Source of the DNA: Cohnella thermotolerans DSM 17683
Lineage (GTDB): Bacteria > Bacillota > Bacilli > Paenibacillales > Paenibacillaceae
Assembly (NCBI RefSeq): GCF_000429825.1
Contig: NZ_AUCP01000001.1
Location: forward strand, 62,001 to 126,000
Direction of reading: 5' to 3'
DNA length: 64,000 nucleotides
The notes under the pieces were generated by a model. That model had not been told where the DNA came from. It did no database searches and worked only from the letters and a program-made list of their open reading frames with translations. Numbering within the stretch: the first letter of the stretch is position 1; each line of letters starts with the position of its first letter. Positions 53,796-61,791 of the stretch are shown in pieces. Both the position numbers and the translations under genes were made by a program.

Positions 53796-53879
53796 GGGAT
53801 TTGCCTTAACAGTTTGGAGCCGGTCATGCGGCGCCTGCGCCAGCTTCGCAAACGCCTGATCGAAGGGCGGAGTGGACAC

Positions 53880-55006
53880 TCAAGACCGGGGTCGGTCTTC
53901 CGGCACGGCTATCCACCCGACATAGGCTTCATCTGCGCGGTCGATCGGGGTGAAGAGGACGACGATCTTCCCGGACGACGGCGTCCACTCGTATGGGGAG
54001 ATCCGGAAGTAATCTTGCATCAGCGCGGCCGGCCCGGTTCCGTCGGCTTTCGCCAGAACGAGCCTGGCCCCGCGAACGGCATCGCCTGCGCTCTCTCCGA
54101 TCGCGCCGAGCTGATAAGCCAGCCGGGTCCCGTCCGGGGAGAACCGGAACCGTCGGGTCCGACGCGCCCCCCTTGAGACGCCGCCAAGTAGTAAAGAGCT
54201 GCGCCATCTCCCGGCTCCTGCGAAAAGTTCGGATTTTTTCGCGTGGCTTCGTCAAGTCCGTCCGGCCAAGGCACCACAGACAGCTTCGCGCCCGTGTCCG
54301 AGCAGAACGTCAGCTTGCCTTGTTCACTTATCAGGAGCTGCCTGGCGAACGGATTGTAAGCGTACCTGGCGTAATCGACATCGTCCGTCGACAAGATTTG
54401 CTTCTCTTGTCCGGCTTCCAGATCGACGACTTGGAGGCCGAAAACGTCGTCGAAGCCGTTCTTCGCCAGCAGGGTCCGCCCGGGCGTCATCCATTCGATC
54501 GCGCCCCAGAAGCCGCGCTCGAAGGGCAGGTCCTCGGACTTCCGGCCGGCCAGTTCGTATTTGGCGAGCCCGTATTTCGGGCCCGCTCCGTCGCCGAGCC
54601 GCTCCCCCGTATCCTTCAAATAAATAAAGCCGGAGCTGTCCGGAAGCACAGCGGCTGCGCGTCCCCTTTCCCCCTCGTCCACTGCTCGCGTGTCCCGGTC
54701 GCCGCATCGGCGCCCCAGATGCCGCCGCTCTCTTCCCCATAAGAGGCGATCCATGCTCCGTCGGGGCTCGTGCTCCGATAATCCGGAGAATCGCCCGCAC
54801 CGGCGGAATCGCCGTCGGTTTGCCAATCCGACAACTCTCCCCTCGCCAGATCCAGACGGACCGTTTTGGCTTGATTGTTCGCTTCATTCCGAGGATGCCG
54901 GCTCCGGCTTGTCCGAGGACGGCAACTCGGCATTTCGGCAAGATGTCAGGGCGGCGGACACGATAAGCGCGATCGCGAGCGGAACGGCTCGTTTGAACAC
55001 GGTCAT
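53880..55006 (-). pseudogene. Broken lipoprotein with beta-propeller (TolB/WD40-like) repeats
   Basis: Three reading frames carry parts of one protein. Frame A (55000 or 55006 to about 54895) is a lipoprotein signal peptide ending in LTSC. Frame B (about 54895-54660) contains TVRLDLARGELSDWQ and STSPDGAWIASYGEES. Frame C (about 54660-54185) runs from DSSGFIYLKDTGERLG to GAALYYLAAS. The last part (about 54180-53880, again a different frame) has FRFSPDGTRLAYQLGAIGES and ends VGWIAVPEDRPRS with a TGA. The pattern SPDG-A/R-WIA(S/Y) repeated twice suggests a TolB-like propeller. At least three frameshifts are needed, so it is a decayed gene, unless these are sequencing errors. Confidence 0.8.
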
Positions 55007-55304
55007 GCTCCTTTTCTTGGAAAATCGCATCAGCATGGAATTTTATCGCCCATTTAGACGGAATCCGGCCGAACAATGTTTCGCGACGGACTTCGGCGAG
55101 CCCATTTTTATTGCGAAACTGGAAAAACCGTTGCTTCGAGCGACAATTCGGGGACCGCGTAAAGGTTAAAACGACGGCGTTCGACAACGCCGTAAACTTT
55201 GCCACGGCGATCGCCCCAACCAGATCGACTTCGGCCAAGCACCATTCGACGACGCTTGACCTTTTGGGACAGCCCCAGTTCTCCGCAAAGCTCCATCGGC
55301 GCGT
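55007..55304. other. Intergenic stretch without a recognised gene
   Basis: Short minus-strand frames here (for example the 62-codon one at 55108-55296) have no recognisable domain or good start site. At 55256-55276 the plus strand has TTGACCTTTTGGGACAGCCCC, the reverse complement of a terminal-repeat-like sequence seen again near 55706, so part of the stretch may be remains of a mobile element. Confidence 0.5.
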
Positions 55305-55306
55305 GG

Positions 55307-55345
55307 GTCTGTCCCAGAAGGTCTAAATCAACGTCTGGGACAGAC
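55307..55345. repeat. Twelve-base perfect inverted repeat at the left end of the element
   Basis: GTCTGTCCCAGA (55307-55318) and TCTGGGACAGAC (55334-55345) are exact complements around a 15-base loop containing the end of a translated minus-strand frame (SQTLI, stop). It may be an end structure of the mobile element or a hairpin terminator without T tract. Confidence 0.7.
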
Positions 55346-55355
55346 CACTGCTCGT

Positions 55356-55559
55356 TTCCGCCGAACGCCGGCTAAAGAGGCTCAAAATTTGAGCTACATT
55401 CGCCCATTCCGCCGAACGCCGGCCAAAGAAGTTCAAAATCTGAGCTACATTCGCCCTTTCCGCTGAACGCCGGCCAAAGAAGTTCAAAATCTGAGCTACA
55501 TTCGCCCTTTCCGCCGAACGCCGGCCAAAGAGGCTCGAAATTTGAGCTACATTCGATAA
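55356..55559. repeat. Four tandem copies of a 51-bp repeat
   Basis: Units start at 55356, 55407, 55458 and 55509 and share TTCCGCCGAACGCCGGCCAA, then an AGARGYTCRAAATYTGAGCT-like part and CTACATTCG. Units 2 and 3 differ at one base; units 1 and 4 differ from these at a few. As 51 is a multiple of 3, the minus strand reads in one frame as repeats of about RANVAQILNFFGRRSAE (17 residues), in an open frame of 165 codons (55323-55820) that lacks a ribosome binding site. I treat it as a repeat first and doubt it is a gene. Confidence 0.85.
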
Positions 55560-55808
55560 GTCATGAAAATGACTGAGGGCTAGCCCCCTTTCCTCCTGAA
55601 GAAAGCGGTGGTTGTGGAAAACAAGGCAAGCAAAAAGGCGGGATAAACGTTCTTCTCCCCGCTTATTCCTGGCTTCAAGAAGCTGACTCTCGGTAGATTT
55701 ATCTACTTTTGGGACAGCCCCGCCGTTGCACGCGAGATCGCGAAGTGAGGAACTCGCTTCCTCTCTTGGGAAGATGCGGGCCGGTATGCGGCGGAAGTCC
55801 ATGCTTCG

Positions 55809-55900
55809 GGCTGTCTCCATTTCGTCAATTGTGCGGAAAATGGCAACTCAATTTAAAAAGAAGCTCTCTCCTGCGCGAGTCGATCGCACAAGAGACAGCC
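55809..55900. repeat. Short element with nine-base inverted ends downstream of pucG
   Basis: GGCTGTCTC (55809-55817) and GAGACAGCC (55892-55900) are exact complements separated by 74 bases. The second ends 19 bases past the pucG stop. The ends resemble the GGCTGTCCC ends of the neighbouring element. The interior holds no gene. It may be a small MITE or provide the 3' end of the purine operon mRNA. Confidence 0.5.
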
Positions 55901-55919
55901 TCTTTTCCACGTCGGTCTC

Positions 55920-57155
55920 TTACTTGGCCCCGGCGTACACGTCCAGAGCCGCCTGAAGCGCCGCCCCGGCGGGAAGCTTCACACCGTGGCGCAGCAGCAC
56001 GGCCTCGAACGCCCCGAGGAAATGCAGGACGTTTTTGCGGCTGCAGCTGTAGCCCATTGTGCCGATCCGCCAGATTTTACCTTTCAGCGGCCCGAAGGAG
56101 CTGGCGATCTCGATGCCGAACACGTCCAGCAGCATCGCGCGCACGGACTCCCCGTCGACGCCCTCGGGAATATTGACACAGGTGACGACGGTCAGCTTGC
56201 ACGCAGGGTCGCCGTAGAACGAGACGCCCATCGCGCGGAGTCCGGCCATGAGCGCGGACTCGTGCAGGCGATGGCGGGCGAACCTGGCTTCCAGCCCTTC
56301 CGCGAGCACGATGCGCAGCCCTTCGCGCAGCCCGTACAGCATCGACGTCATCTCGGTGTGATGGTTCAGGCGGGCCGGGCTCCAATAATCCTGGAGCTGC
56401 GCCAGGTCGAGATAGTTGCTTTGGATCGGCCGCCGCTGCGCTTCCGGCGCCGCGTAATCCGGACCGCGCAAGCCGCGCTCGACTCTTTTGCGGGACAGCA
56501 CCTTGCGCTCGGCCCGTTCGTTGTATGTGATCGGGGACATGCCGGACGGAACGGACAGGCACTTCTGCGTCCCGCCGATGACGGCGTCCAGATGCCACGC
56601 GTCCGTCTCGACCGGAACGCCTCCGATTGTCGCGACCGCGTCGACGACGAGCAGAACGTCCAACTCGCGGCACACCCGGCCGACCTCTTCGAGCGGCTGC
56701 ACCCGGCCGGTCGACGTCTCGCCGTGGACGAGGGCGACGATGTCCGGCTTGGTCCGCCTGATGGCCGCGATAATTTCTTCCGGATCGAACACCGTTCCCC
56801 ATTCCTTCTCGATCGTCGTCACTTCGGCCCCGCAGCGCTCGGCGATCTCGTGCAGCAGATGGCCGAATCTTCCGTAGATCGGAACGAGCACGCGGTCGCC
56901 CGGCTCGATCAAACTGTTCAGAACGGCTTCGAGGCCGGAGCGGGAAGTGCCGTCCACCGGGTAAGCCCAGCGATTGTCCGTCCGGAAGACGGCGCGGAGC
57001 ATCTCCATCGTGTCGTTCATAAGCGCGGTAAATTCGGGATCGAACTGCCCGAGAATCGGATAGGACAAAGCCCTGAGCACGCGAGGATCCACCTCGACGG
57101 GACCGGGCGTCAAAATCGTGCGCGGCGACGGCGACAGTTCGGCGTATGTTTTCAT
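55920..57155 (-). CDS. pucG: (S)-ureidoglycine-glyoxylate aminotransferase, PucG type
   Basis: The 411-residue class V aminotransferase moves the amino group of ureidoglycine to glyoxylate to give glycine. It starts LTPGPVEVDPRVLRALSYPI. The PLP Lys is in VIGGTQKCLSVPSGMSP (about residue 195), and the substrate Arg in KIWRIGTMGYSCSRKNV. Context in a purine operon favours PucG over alanine-glyoxylate aminotransferase. Its start overlaps the amidohydrolase stop by four bases, and it is last in the operon. Confidence 0.93.
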   Translation of the reverse strand: MKTYAELSPSPRTILTPGPVEVDPRVLRALSYPILGQFDPEFTALMNDTMEMLRAVFRTDNRWAYPVDGTSRSGLEAVLNSLIEPGDRVLVPIYGRFGHLLHEIAERCGAEVTTIEKEWGTVFDPEEIIAAIRRTKPDIVALVHGETSTGRVQPLEEVGRVCRELDVLLVVDAVATIGGVPVETDAWHLDAVIGGTQKCLSVPSGMSPITYNERAERKVLSRKRVERGLRGPDYAAPEAQRRPIQSNYLDLAQLQDYWSPARLNHHTEMTSMLYGLREGLRIVLAEGLEARFARHRLHESALMAGLRAMGVSFYGDPACKLTVVTCVNIPEGVDGESVRAMLLDVFGIEIASSFGPLKGKIWRIGTMGYSCSRKNVLHFLGAFEAVLLRHGVKLPAGAALQAALDVYAGAK

Positions 57156-58414
57156 ATCCTTTGCTCCTCGTAAGCCAATTCGTATAGCATGGAAGCCAGC
57201 ACCGACACGCCGTCGGCCAGCATCCTCGGTTCGGTAAATTCATGGGGAGAATGGCTGATGCCCGCCTTGCTCGGCACGAAGATCATCGCCGTCGGACAGA
57301 CGGCCGCGAGCAGTTGGGCGTCGTGCCCCGCTCCGCTTACCATCCGCCGGTACGGCAAAATCAATTGCTGGCAGATCCGCTCCGTGGCGCGGGTCAACGA
57401 CGGATTCATCGGCACCGGCTTCGTCGACAGCCACGGCGTGATGCGATGCTTCAGCCGCCGGCGGACGGCGATCCGCTCGATCTCCGATAACGCCAGCTCG
57501 CTGAAGGCGTTCAGCCGCCACTCGTCCGCATGGCGAATGTCCAGCGAAAAATCGACCGTTCCCGCGATGACGTTGGGCGTATTGGGCTGCGCTTCGATTT
57601 TGCCGACGGTGGCGACGAGCGGCTCGCCCCATTGGGACGCCAGCGCTTCGAGGCGCACGATGCATTCCGCTGCGCCCGCGGCCGCATCCTGCCGCATCGT
57701 CATCGGCGTCGTCCCGGCATGGTTGGCGGCTCCCTCAAGCGTGATTGCGTACCGCCGCTGGCCGACGATCGTCTCGACGACGCCGATCCGCTTCTCCATC
57801 CTCTCCAGCACCATGCCCTGCTCGATGTGCAGCTCGACGAACGCGGCCAGATCGGTGCGCCGGCATTCGGCAAGATCGTCGCGTCCGAACCCGCAGTCTT
57901 GCATCGCTTCCCGCAGCGGCACGCCCTCCTCGTCGGCCCTATCGCCATCTTTCCGCCAGTCGTAGACGCCGGTGGCGTTGCCGGAACCCCAATAGGCGAG
58001 GGGAAAACGGCTGCCTTCCTCCTCGCAGAAGGAGACGACTTCCAGCGTCCGGCGGGGAGAGCCGTGCATTTTCTTCAGGAATGCGACAGCGGCGAGACCG
58101 GCGACGATGCCGTAAGCGCCGTCATATTTGCCGGCCGAGCGGACCGTGTCGATATGCGAGCCGGTCAGCACGACGCCGGCGTCCGGATTCGTGCCGGGCA
58201 GACGGCCGTACAAATTGCCCACGGCGTCGAAGCGCGTCTCGAGTCCCGCCTCGGCCATTTTATCCGCCAGAAAGCGTTGGGCTTTCGACCAGGCCGGCGT
58301 GTACAGCAACCGGGTCACCCCGGGCTCCGCACCATCGGAAAAAGCCGCCAGCTCGTCGAGCAGCCGGGTCAGCTCGCCAATCATTTCGTTCGTTTCGGGC
58401 AAATTCGAGATCAT
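57152..58414 (-). CDS. pucF: Allantoate amidohydrolase, PucF/AllC type (M20 family)
   Basis: The 420-residue metal-dependent amidohydrolase opens allantoate to ureidoglycine. Metal-binding motifs are TGSHIDTVRSAGKYDGAYG (His, Asp), SFCEEEGSRFPLAYWGSG (two Glu), VELHIEQGMVLE (His) and SHSPHEFTEP near the end. A dimerisation domain lies between about 215 and 325 (ANHAGTTPMTMRQDAAAGAA). N-carbamoyl-L-amino acid hydrolases look alike; the neighbours decide. It overlaps pucH by four bases. Confidence 0.93.
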   Translation of the reverse strand: MISNLPETNEMIGELTRLLDELAAFSDGAEPGVTRLLYTPAWSKAQRFLADKMAEAGLETRFDAVGNLYGRLPGTNPDAGVVLTGSHIDTVRSAGKYDGAYGIVAGLAAVAFLKKMHGSPRRTLEVVSFCEEEGSRFPLAYWGSGNATGVYDWRKDGDRADEEGVPLREAMQDCGFGRDDLAECRRTDLAAFVELHIEQGMVLERMEKRIGVVETIVGQRRYAITLEGAANHAGTTPMTMRQDAAAGAAECIVRLEALASQWGEPLVATVGKIEAQPNTPNVIAGTVDFSLDIRHADEWRLNAFSELALSEIERIAVRRRLKHRITPWLSTKPVPMNPSLTRATERICQQLILPYRRMVSGAGHDAQLLAAVCPTAMIFVPSKAGISHSPHEFTEPRMLADGVSVLASMLYELAYEEQRI

Positions 58415-59808
58415 ATCGTCACTCTCCCCTTGAACGCCGAACGAATCGGGACGCCGCTATTCGGAAGCAGGATGCCGCGAGCCGATTCGTATACGGTACG
58501 GCCGCGGACCAGGGTCGCGGCGACCCGGCAGGAGAACGTCCGGCCGACGTACGGGCTGATTTTGTGGCGCTGGTACAAATCGTCCTTCGTCAACGTATAG
58601 GAAGCGTTCGGATCGACGATGGCCAGATCGGCGTCGAAGCCTACGGCGATCTCCCCTTTGCGGGGATAAAGCCCGAACCGCTTCGCGGGCTTCGCCGACA
58701 GCATCGCCGACAGCTCCGGCAGCGGAATGCCCCTCGCCACGTGGCCTTCGTGCAGCATCAGTTCCAGGCTGCTCTGCGCGCCGGCGATGCCGCCCCACGC
58801 TTCCGCGAACGTCTTGCCGGGCGCGTTCTTCAGCTCTTCCGGGCACGGCGAATGGTCCGACGCGATCACGTCGATCCGGCCTTCCGCGAGCAGCTCCCAC
58901 ATCCGTTCGATCCTCGCCTCGTCGCGAAGCGGCGGCGCGCACTTGGCGACCGGGCCGAGCCGCTCCATGTCGAGCTCGGACAGCGCCAAATAATGCGGGC
59001 ACGTCTCGACCGTCACGTCCAGCCCCCGTCGCTTCGCCCGGTCGATCAGCTCCACCCCTTCGGGGCTGCTGATGTGCACGAAATGCAGCCGGCAGCCGGT
59101 CTGCTCCGCAAACAGCAGCGCGCGGTTCACCGCCTCCAGCTCGGCGATGACGGGACGGGTCGCGGCGAAATCCAGCGCTCCCGTCCTGCCGGCGCGCGCC
59201 GCCTCGTCCGCCAGCTTCGAGGTGATCGCGTCGCTCTCCGCGTGCAGCGCCAGCAAGCCTCCGAAGGAAGCGATCCGCTTCATCCCTTCGAGCAGCGTCC
59301 AGTCGTCCACCTCGCGGAACCGTTCCTCCCCGTCGCCGCCCGGGTTCGAGAGGAACGCCTTGAACGCGAGCACGCCTTCGGCGGCCAGCGGCTCCAGGTC
59401 GTCCAGATGGCCCGGCACGAGTCCGCCCCAGAACGCGTAATCGACGGCCGAACTGCCGGCGGCCAGCTCTTCCTTCATTCGCAGAGCCGGTACGTTCACC
59501 GTCGGCGGCAGCCCGTTGAGCGGCATGTCGACGTAGCTCGTGCAGCCGCCGGCCGCAAGCGCGGCCGAGCCGGTCGCGAAGCCTTCCCAATGCCCCATGT
59601 TCGGCTCATTGAAATGAACGTGAACGTCCACCATGCCGGGCAGAACCCATAACCCACGCGCGTCCGTCTCGGGCGTTCCGTCCTCCGCCTCCAGGCGGTC
59701 CGACAGCGCCGCGATGCGGCCGTCGCGAATGCCGATATCCATCACCCGCACTTCCCCGGGGAGCACCGTCTGCCCTCCCCGGACGATGCGATCGAAGCGT
59801 TCGCCCAT
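58411..59808 (-). CDS. pucH: Allantoinase
   Basis: The 465-residue cyclic amidohydrolase hydrolyses allantoin to allantoate. Metal ligands are visible: VDVHVHFNEPNMGHWEG (HxH), the carbamylated Lys in VLAFKAFLSNPGG, His in LALHAESDAI and CRLHFVHISSPEGVEL, and Asp in VIASDHSPCPEEL. The length and motif spacing suit AllB/PucH rather than dihydroorotase or hydantoinase. It starts with GGGGACTAACG before the ATG, twelve bases after the uraH stop. Confidence 0.95.
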   Translation of the reverse strand: MGERFDRIVRGGQTVLPGEVRVMDIGIRDGRIAALSDRLEAEDGTPETDARGLWVLPGMVDVHVHFNEPNMGHWEGFATGSAALAAGGCTSYVDMPLNGLPPTVNVPALRMKEELAAGSSAVDYAFWGGLVPGHLDDLEPLAAEGVLAFKAFLSNPGGDGEERFREVDDWTLLEGMKRIASFGGLLALHAESDAITSKLADEAARAGRTGALDFAATRPVIAELEAVNRALLFAEQTGCRLHFVHISSPEGVELIDRAKRRGLDVTVETCPHYLALSELDMERLGPVAKCAPPLRDEARIERMWELLAEGRIDVIASDHSPCPEELKNAPGKTFAEAWGGIAGAQSSLELMLHEGHVARGIPLPELSAMLSAKPAKRFGLYPRKGEIAVGFDADLAIVDPNASYTLTKDDLYQRHKISPYVGRTFSCRVAATLVRGRTVYESARGILLPNSGVPIRSAFKGRVTI

Positions 59809-59820
59809 CGTTAGTCCCCC

Positions 59821-60165
59821 TTAACTTCCGCGATAGGTGCTGTAGCCTCCCGGCGCAACCAGCAGCGGCACGTGATAATGGGACTCCGGCTCGGCCAGAT
59901 GGAACCGCACCGGCACCCATTCGAGGAACGCGATGTGCGCGCTTCCCCGGTAATAATCGCCGACGTCGAACAGCAGCTCGTAGCTGCCGGCCATCATGGC
60001 TTCGCCCGCCAGCAGCGGCTCGTCGAGCCGGCCGTCTTCGTTCGTGTACGCTTCCTTCAGCAGCTCCCTGCCGTCTTCGGCCAGCCGCCAAAGCTGCACG
60101 CGCATGCCGGCGGCAGGCGTTCCGAGCGACACGTCCAGCACGTGCGTCGTCAGGCGCCCGCTCAT
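59821..60165 (-). CDS. uraH: 5-hydroxyisourate hydrolase
   Basis: The 114-residue transthyretin-like enzyme opens 5-hydroxyisourate to OHCU. It has the N-terminal LTTHVLDVSLGTPAAGMRVQ, the central DEPLLAGEAMMAGSYELLFD and the diagnostic C-terminal YRGS. The catalytic His is the first one in TTHVLD. B. subtilis calls it pucM. Its ATG overlaps the stop of a 35-codon ORF by four bases, and the ATG has GGGAGGGGCGGCC before it. Confidence 0.96.
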   Translation of the reverse strand: MSGRLTTHVLDVSLGTPAAGMRVQLWRLAEDGRELLKEAYTNEDGRLDEPLLAGEAMMAGSYELLFDVGDYYRGSAHIAFLEWVPVRFHLAEPESHYHVPLLVAPGGYSTYRGS

Positions 60166-60269
60166 GGCCGCCCCTCCCGAGCCGGCCGCGCCGGCTTCGC
60201 TTCGCTCCCGCGACCCGCCCGATTTTCCAGGCTGTATACGAATTTCCGTCCGCCTTCGAGTTTCGGCAT
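60162..60269 (-). CDS. Small 35-codon ORF translationally coupled to uraH
   Basis: An ATG at 60269 follows GGGAGGATCCCGGC and opens a 35-codon frame (MPKLEGGRKFVYSLENRAGR, then a basic Ala/Pro/Arg-rich part ending EGRP). Its TGA overlaps the uraH ATG. It lies where the uricase domain of pucL would be expected in the Bacillus pathway order (OHCU decarboxylase then uricase). I do not recognise it. It may be a leader or coupling peptide, or the remains of a lost gene. Confidence 0.45.
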   Translation of the reverse strand: MPKLEGGRKFVYSLENRAGRGSEAKPARPAREGRP

Positions 60270-60303
60270 GCCGGGATCCTCCCACCGCTTTATCGTAGTC
60301 GGT

Positions 60304-60807
60304 TCAATCGCTCACCAGATCGTTCAGCCGGAAGCCGGTGATGCGCCGGATTTGCTCCAGCGCCGCTTGCCGCTCTGCCGGAACGTCGTGATGAATGCGC
60401 TCCTTCATGGACGCCAGAATGTCGTCCTTGTTCTTGCCTCGGACGGCCAAAATGAACGGAAAGCCGAACTTGCCGACGTATCGTTCGTTCAGCGACGTCA
60501 TCTCCTCGTATTCCTCCGGCGTCAGCCGGTCCAGGCCGGCCCCCGATTGCTCGGAGGCCGAATAATCGGTCACCTTCATCCGGGTGCCCAAATCCGGGTG
60601 AGCCCGGAGCAGCTCGAGAATCGCCGCTTCGGGCGAAGCGAGCACCGCCCCCATCATCGCATCGTGCAGCTCGGCGACAGATCGGAACGGACGCGCTTCC
60701 CAGCTTCGCTCCGCCACCCACGGGGAATGCTCGAAAATGCCGCCGAGCTCCCGGACGAACGTCTCCCGATCCATTCCGTTAACGGCTTGCAGCGTAAGTT
60801 TGGTCAT
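60304..60807 (-). CDS. uraD: OHCU decarboxylase
   Basis: The 167-residue enzyme decarboxylates 2-oxo-4-hydroxy-4-carboxy-5-ureidoimidazoline to S-allantoin. Conserved features are LGGIFEHSPWVAERSWEARP (catalytic His in EHS), RAHPDLGTRMKVTDYSASEQ and GFPFILAVRGKNKDDILASM. In B. subtilis the same domain is fused to uricase (PucL); here it stands alone. The start overlaps the upstream deaminase by four bases. Confidence 0.95.
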   Translation of the reverse strand: MTKLTLQAVNGMDRETFVRELGGIFEHSPWVAERSWEARPFRSVAELHDAMMGAVLASPEAAILELLRAHPDLGTRMKVTDYSASEQSGAGLDRLTPEEYEEMTSLNERYVGKFGFPFILAVRGKNKDDILASMKERIHHDVPAERQAALEQIRRITGFRLNDLVSD

Positions 60808-61286
60808 TTCCAGTACCCCTCGTGCACGGCGACGACTTCGCTCTCGATCTCGGGGAAAGGCCCGATGACGACGATCGGCTTCCTTCCGCTCGCGAACACT
60901 TCGGTGCAAGGAAGATCCAGCGTCAAATTGCGCTCGTCGTCTCCCGTCAGCTCCGCGAGCCGCTTCTCCGTAATGCCGAACACGACCCGGCCGACGTTGC
61001 CCCAATAGATCGCCCCCGCGCACATCGCGCACGGTTCGGCCGTCGTATACATCGTGCAATGCCAAAGCTCCTCCTTGGAAAAGCGCTTGGACACTTCCTC
61101 CATGAGCGTCCGCTCGGCGTGGCCCGTGCAGTTGTGCTCGGTCACCTCGATATTGCCCTGCTCCCACAAGATCCTTCCGGCCCTGTCGACGAGAATGCAG
61201 CCGAACGGCGTGTTGCCGGATTCCCTCGCGCGTCTGGACACCTCGATGCTGCGCCGGAGATACTGAATGTGCTGTTCTTTACTCAT
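60804..61286 (-). CDS. guaD: Guanine/nucleoside deaminase, CDA fold
   Basis: The 160-residue zinc deaminase has the signatures GHAERTLMEEVSK (His, catalytic Glu) and TTAEPCAMCAGAIYWGN (two zinc Cys). The length and ends (STPFGCILVDRAGRILWEQG-like start, VGRVVFGITEKRLAELTGDD) fit the GuaD/TadA-like group. In this operon it would turn guanine to xanthine for the dehydrogenase. An adenosine tRNA deaminase is unlikely because the context is purine breakdown. Start overlaps the 2Fe-2S subunit by eight bases. Confidence 0.88.
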   Translation of the reverse strand: MSKEQHIQYLRRSIEVSRRARESGNTPFGCILVDRAGRILWEQGNIEVTEHNCTGHAERTLMEEVSKRFSKEELWHCTMYTTAEPCAMCAGAIYWGNVGRVVFGITEKRLAELTGDDERNLTLDLPCTEVFASGRKPIVVIGPFPEIESEVVAVHEGYWK

Positions 61287-61791
61287 TAGATGCCGCCCCT
61301 CCCGTTTCGATCGCCCGCGCCACCGACCGGAGAATGCCCCCGTAGCCGGTGCAGCGGCACAAGTTGCCGGACAACGCCTCTTCGATCTCTTCCATCGTCG
61401 GCTGCGGATTGGCGTCGAGCAGCGCCTTGACCGAGACGATCATGCCCGGCGTGCAGTAGCCGCATTGGTAGCCGCCCTCTTCCAGAAAACATTGCTGAAC
61501 GGGATGCAGCCGCTCCTCCTCCGCCAAGCCTTCGATCGTCGTAACGCTTTTGCCCGAGCATTGGTACGCCATCGTCAGGCAGGAATTGAACGGCTTGCCG
61601 TCGATCAGCACCATGCACGCGCCGCAGCGGCCGATGTCGCACGAGCGCTTCGTCCCGGTCAGCTGCAGGTCGTCGCGCAATAGATCGAGCAGCCTGCGCG
61701 TCGGGGGCACGGCAAGCGACACCTTCTCGCCGTTGATTTCGCATTCCAGAAGCGACGGCGCGCTTCGTTCCGCCAACGTTTTGTCGGTCAT
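61279..61791 (-). CDS. pucE: Xanthine dehydrogenase 2Fe-2S subunit
   Basis: The 170-residue subunit carries two 2Fe-2S clusters: the ferredoxin-type CDIGRCGACMVLIDGKPFNS with a later Cys in SCLTMAYQC, and the C-terminal four-Cys cluster YQCGYCTPGMIVSV and NLCRCTGYGGILRSV. It passes electrons from the molybdenum site to the FAD subunit. The ATG overlaps the large subunit stop by four bases. The FAD subunit (pucC) is not in the window. Confidence 0.95.
   Translation of the reverse strand: MTDKTLAERSAPSLLECEINGEKVSLAVPPTRRLLDLLRDDLQLTGTKRSCDIGRCGACMVLIDGKPFNSCLTMAYQCSGKSVTTIEGLAEEERLHPVQQCFLEEGGYQCGYCTPGMIVSVKALLDANPQPTMEEIEEALSGNLCRCTGYGGILRSVARAIETGGAASNE

Larger units (their letters stand above)
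55305..55721. mobile_element. MITE-like element of about 417 bp with terminal inverted repeats
   Basis: The left end reads GGGTCTGTCCCAGAAG on the plus strand; the right end, read on the minus strand, is GGGGCTGTCCCAAAAG, agreeing at 14 of 16 positions. The interior has no transposase; it holds the 51-bp tandem repeats. A further copy of the right-type end lies at 55256-55276. The ends resemble GGCTGTCCC-type termini of insertion sequences common in Paenibacillaceae. I could not find a clear target-site duplication, so the borders are tentative. Confidence 0.45.

Noticed and set aside
54324-55238. 304-codon minus-strand frame
   Set aside because: It crosses the broken lipoprotein gene in the wrong frame; the recognisable SPDG repeats are in the other frames.
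55356-55559. Possible CRISPR array
   Set aside because: The units are contiguous 51-bp tandem copies with no unique spacers, and no cas genes are nearby.
55323-55820. 165-codon minus-strand frame through the 51-bp repeats
   Set aside because: No ribosome binding site and no recognised domain; the regular period alone explains the open frame. Kept only as a repeat.
55809-55900. Rho-independent terminator of the purine operon
   Set aside because: The nine-base arms are 74 bases apart and no T tract follows, so it is listed as a repeat instead.
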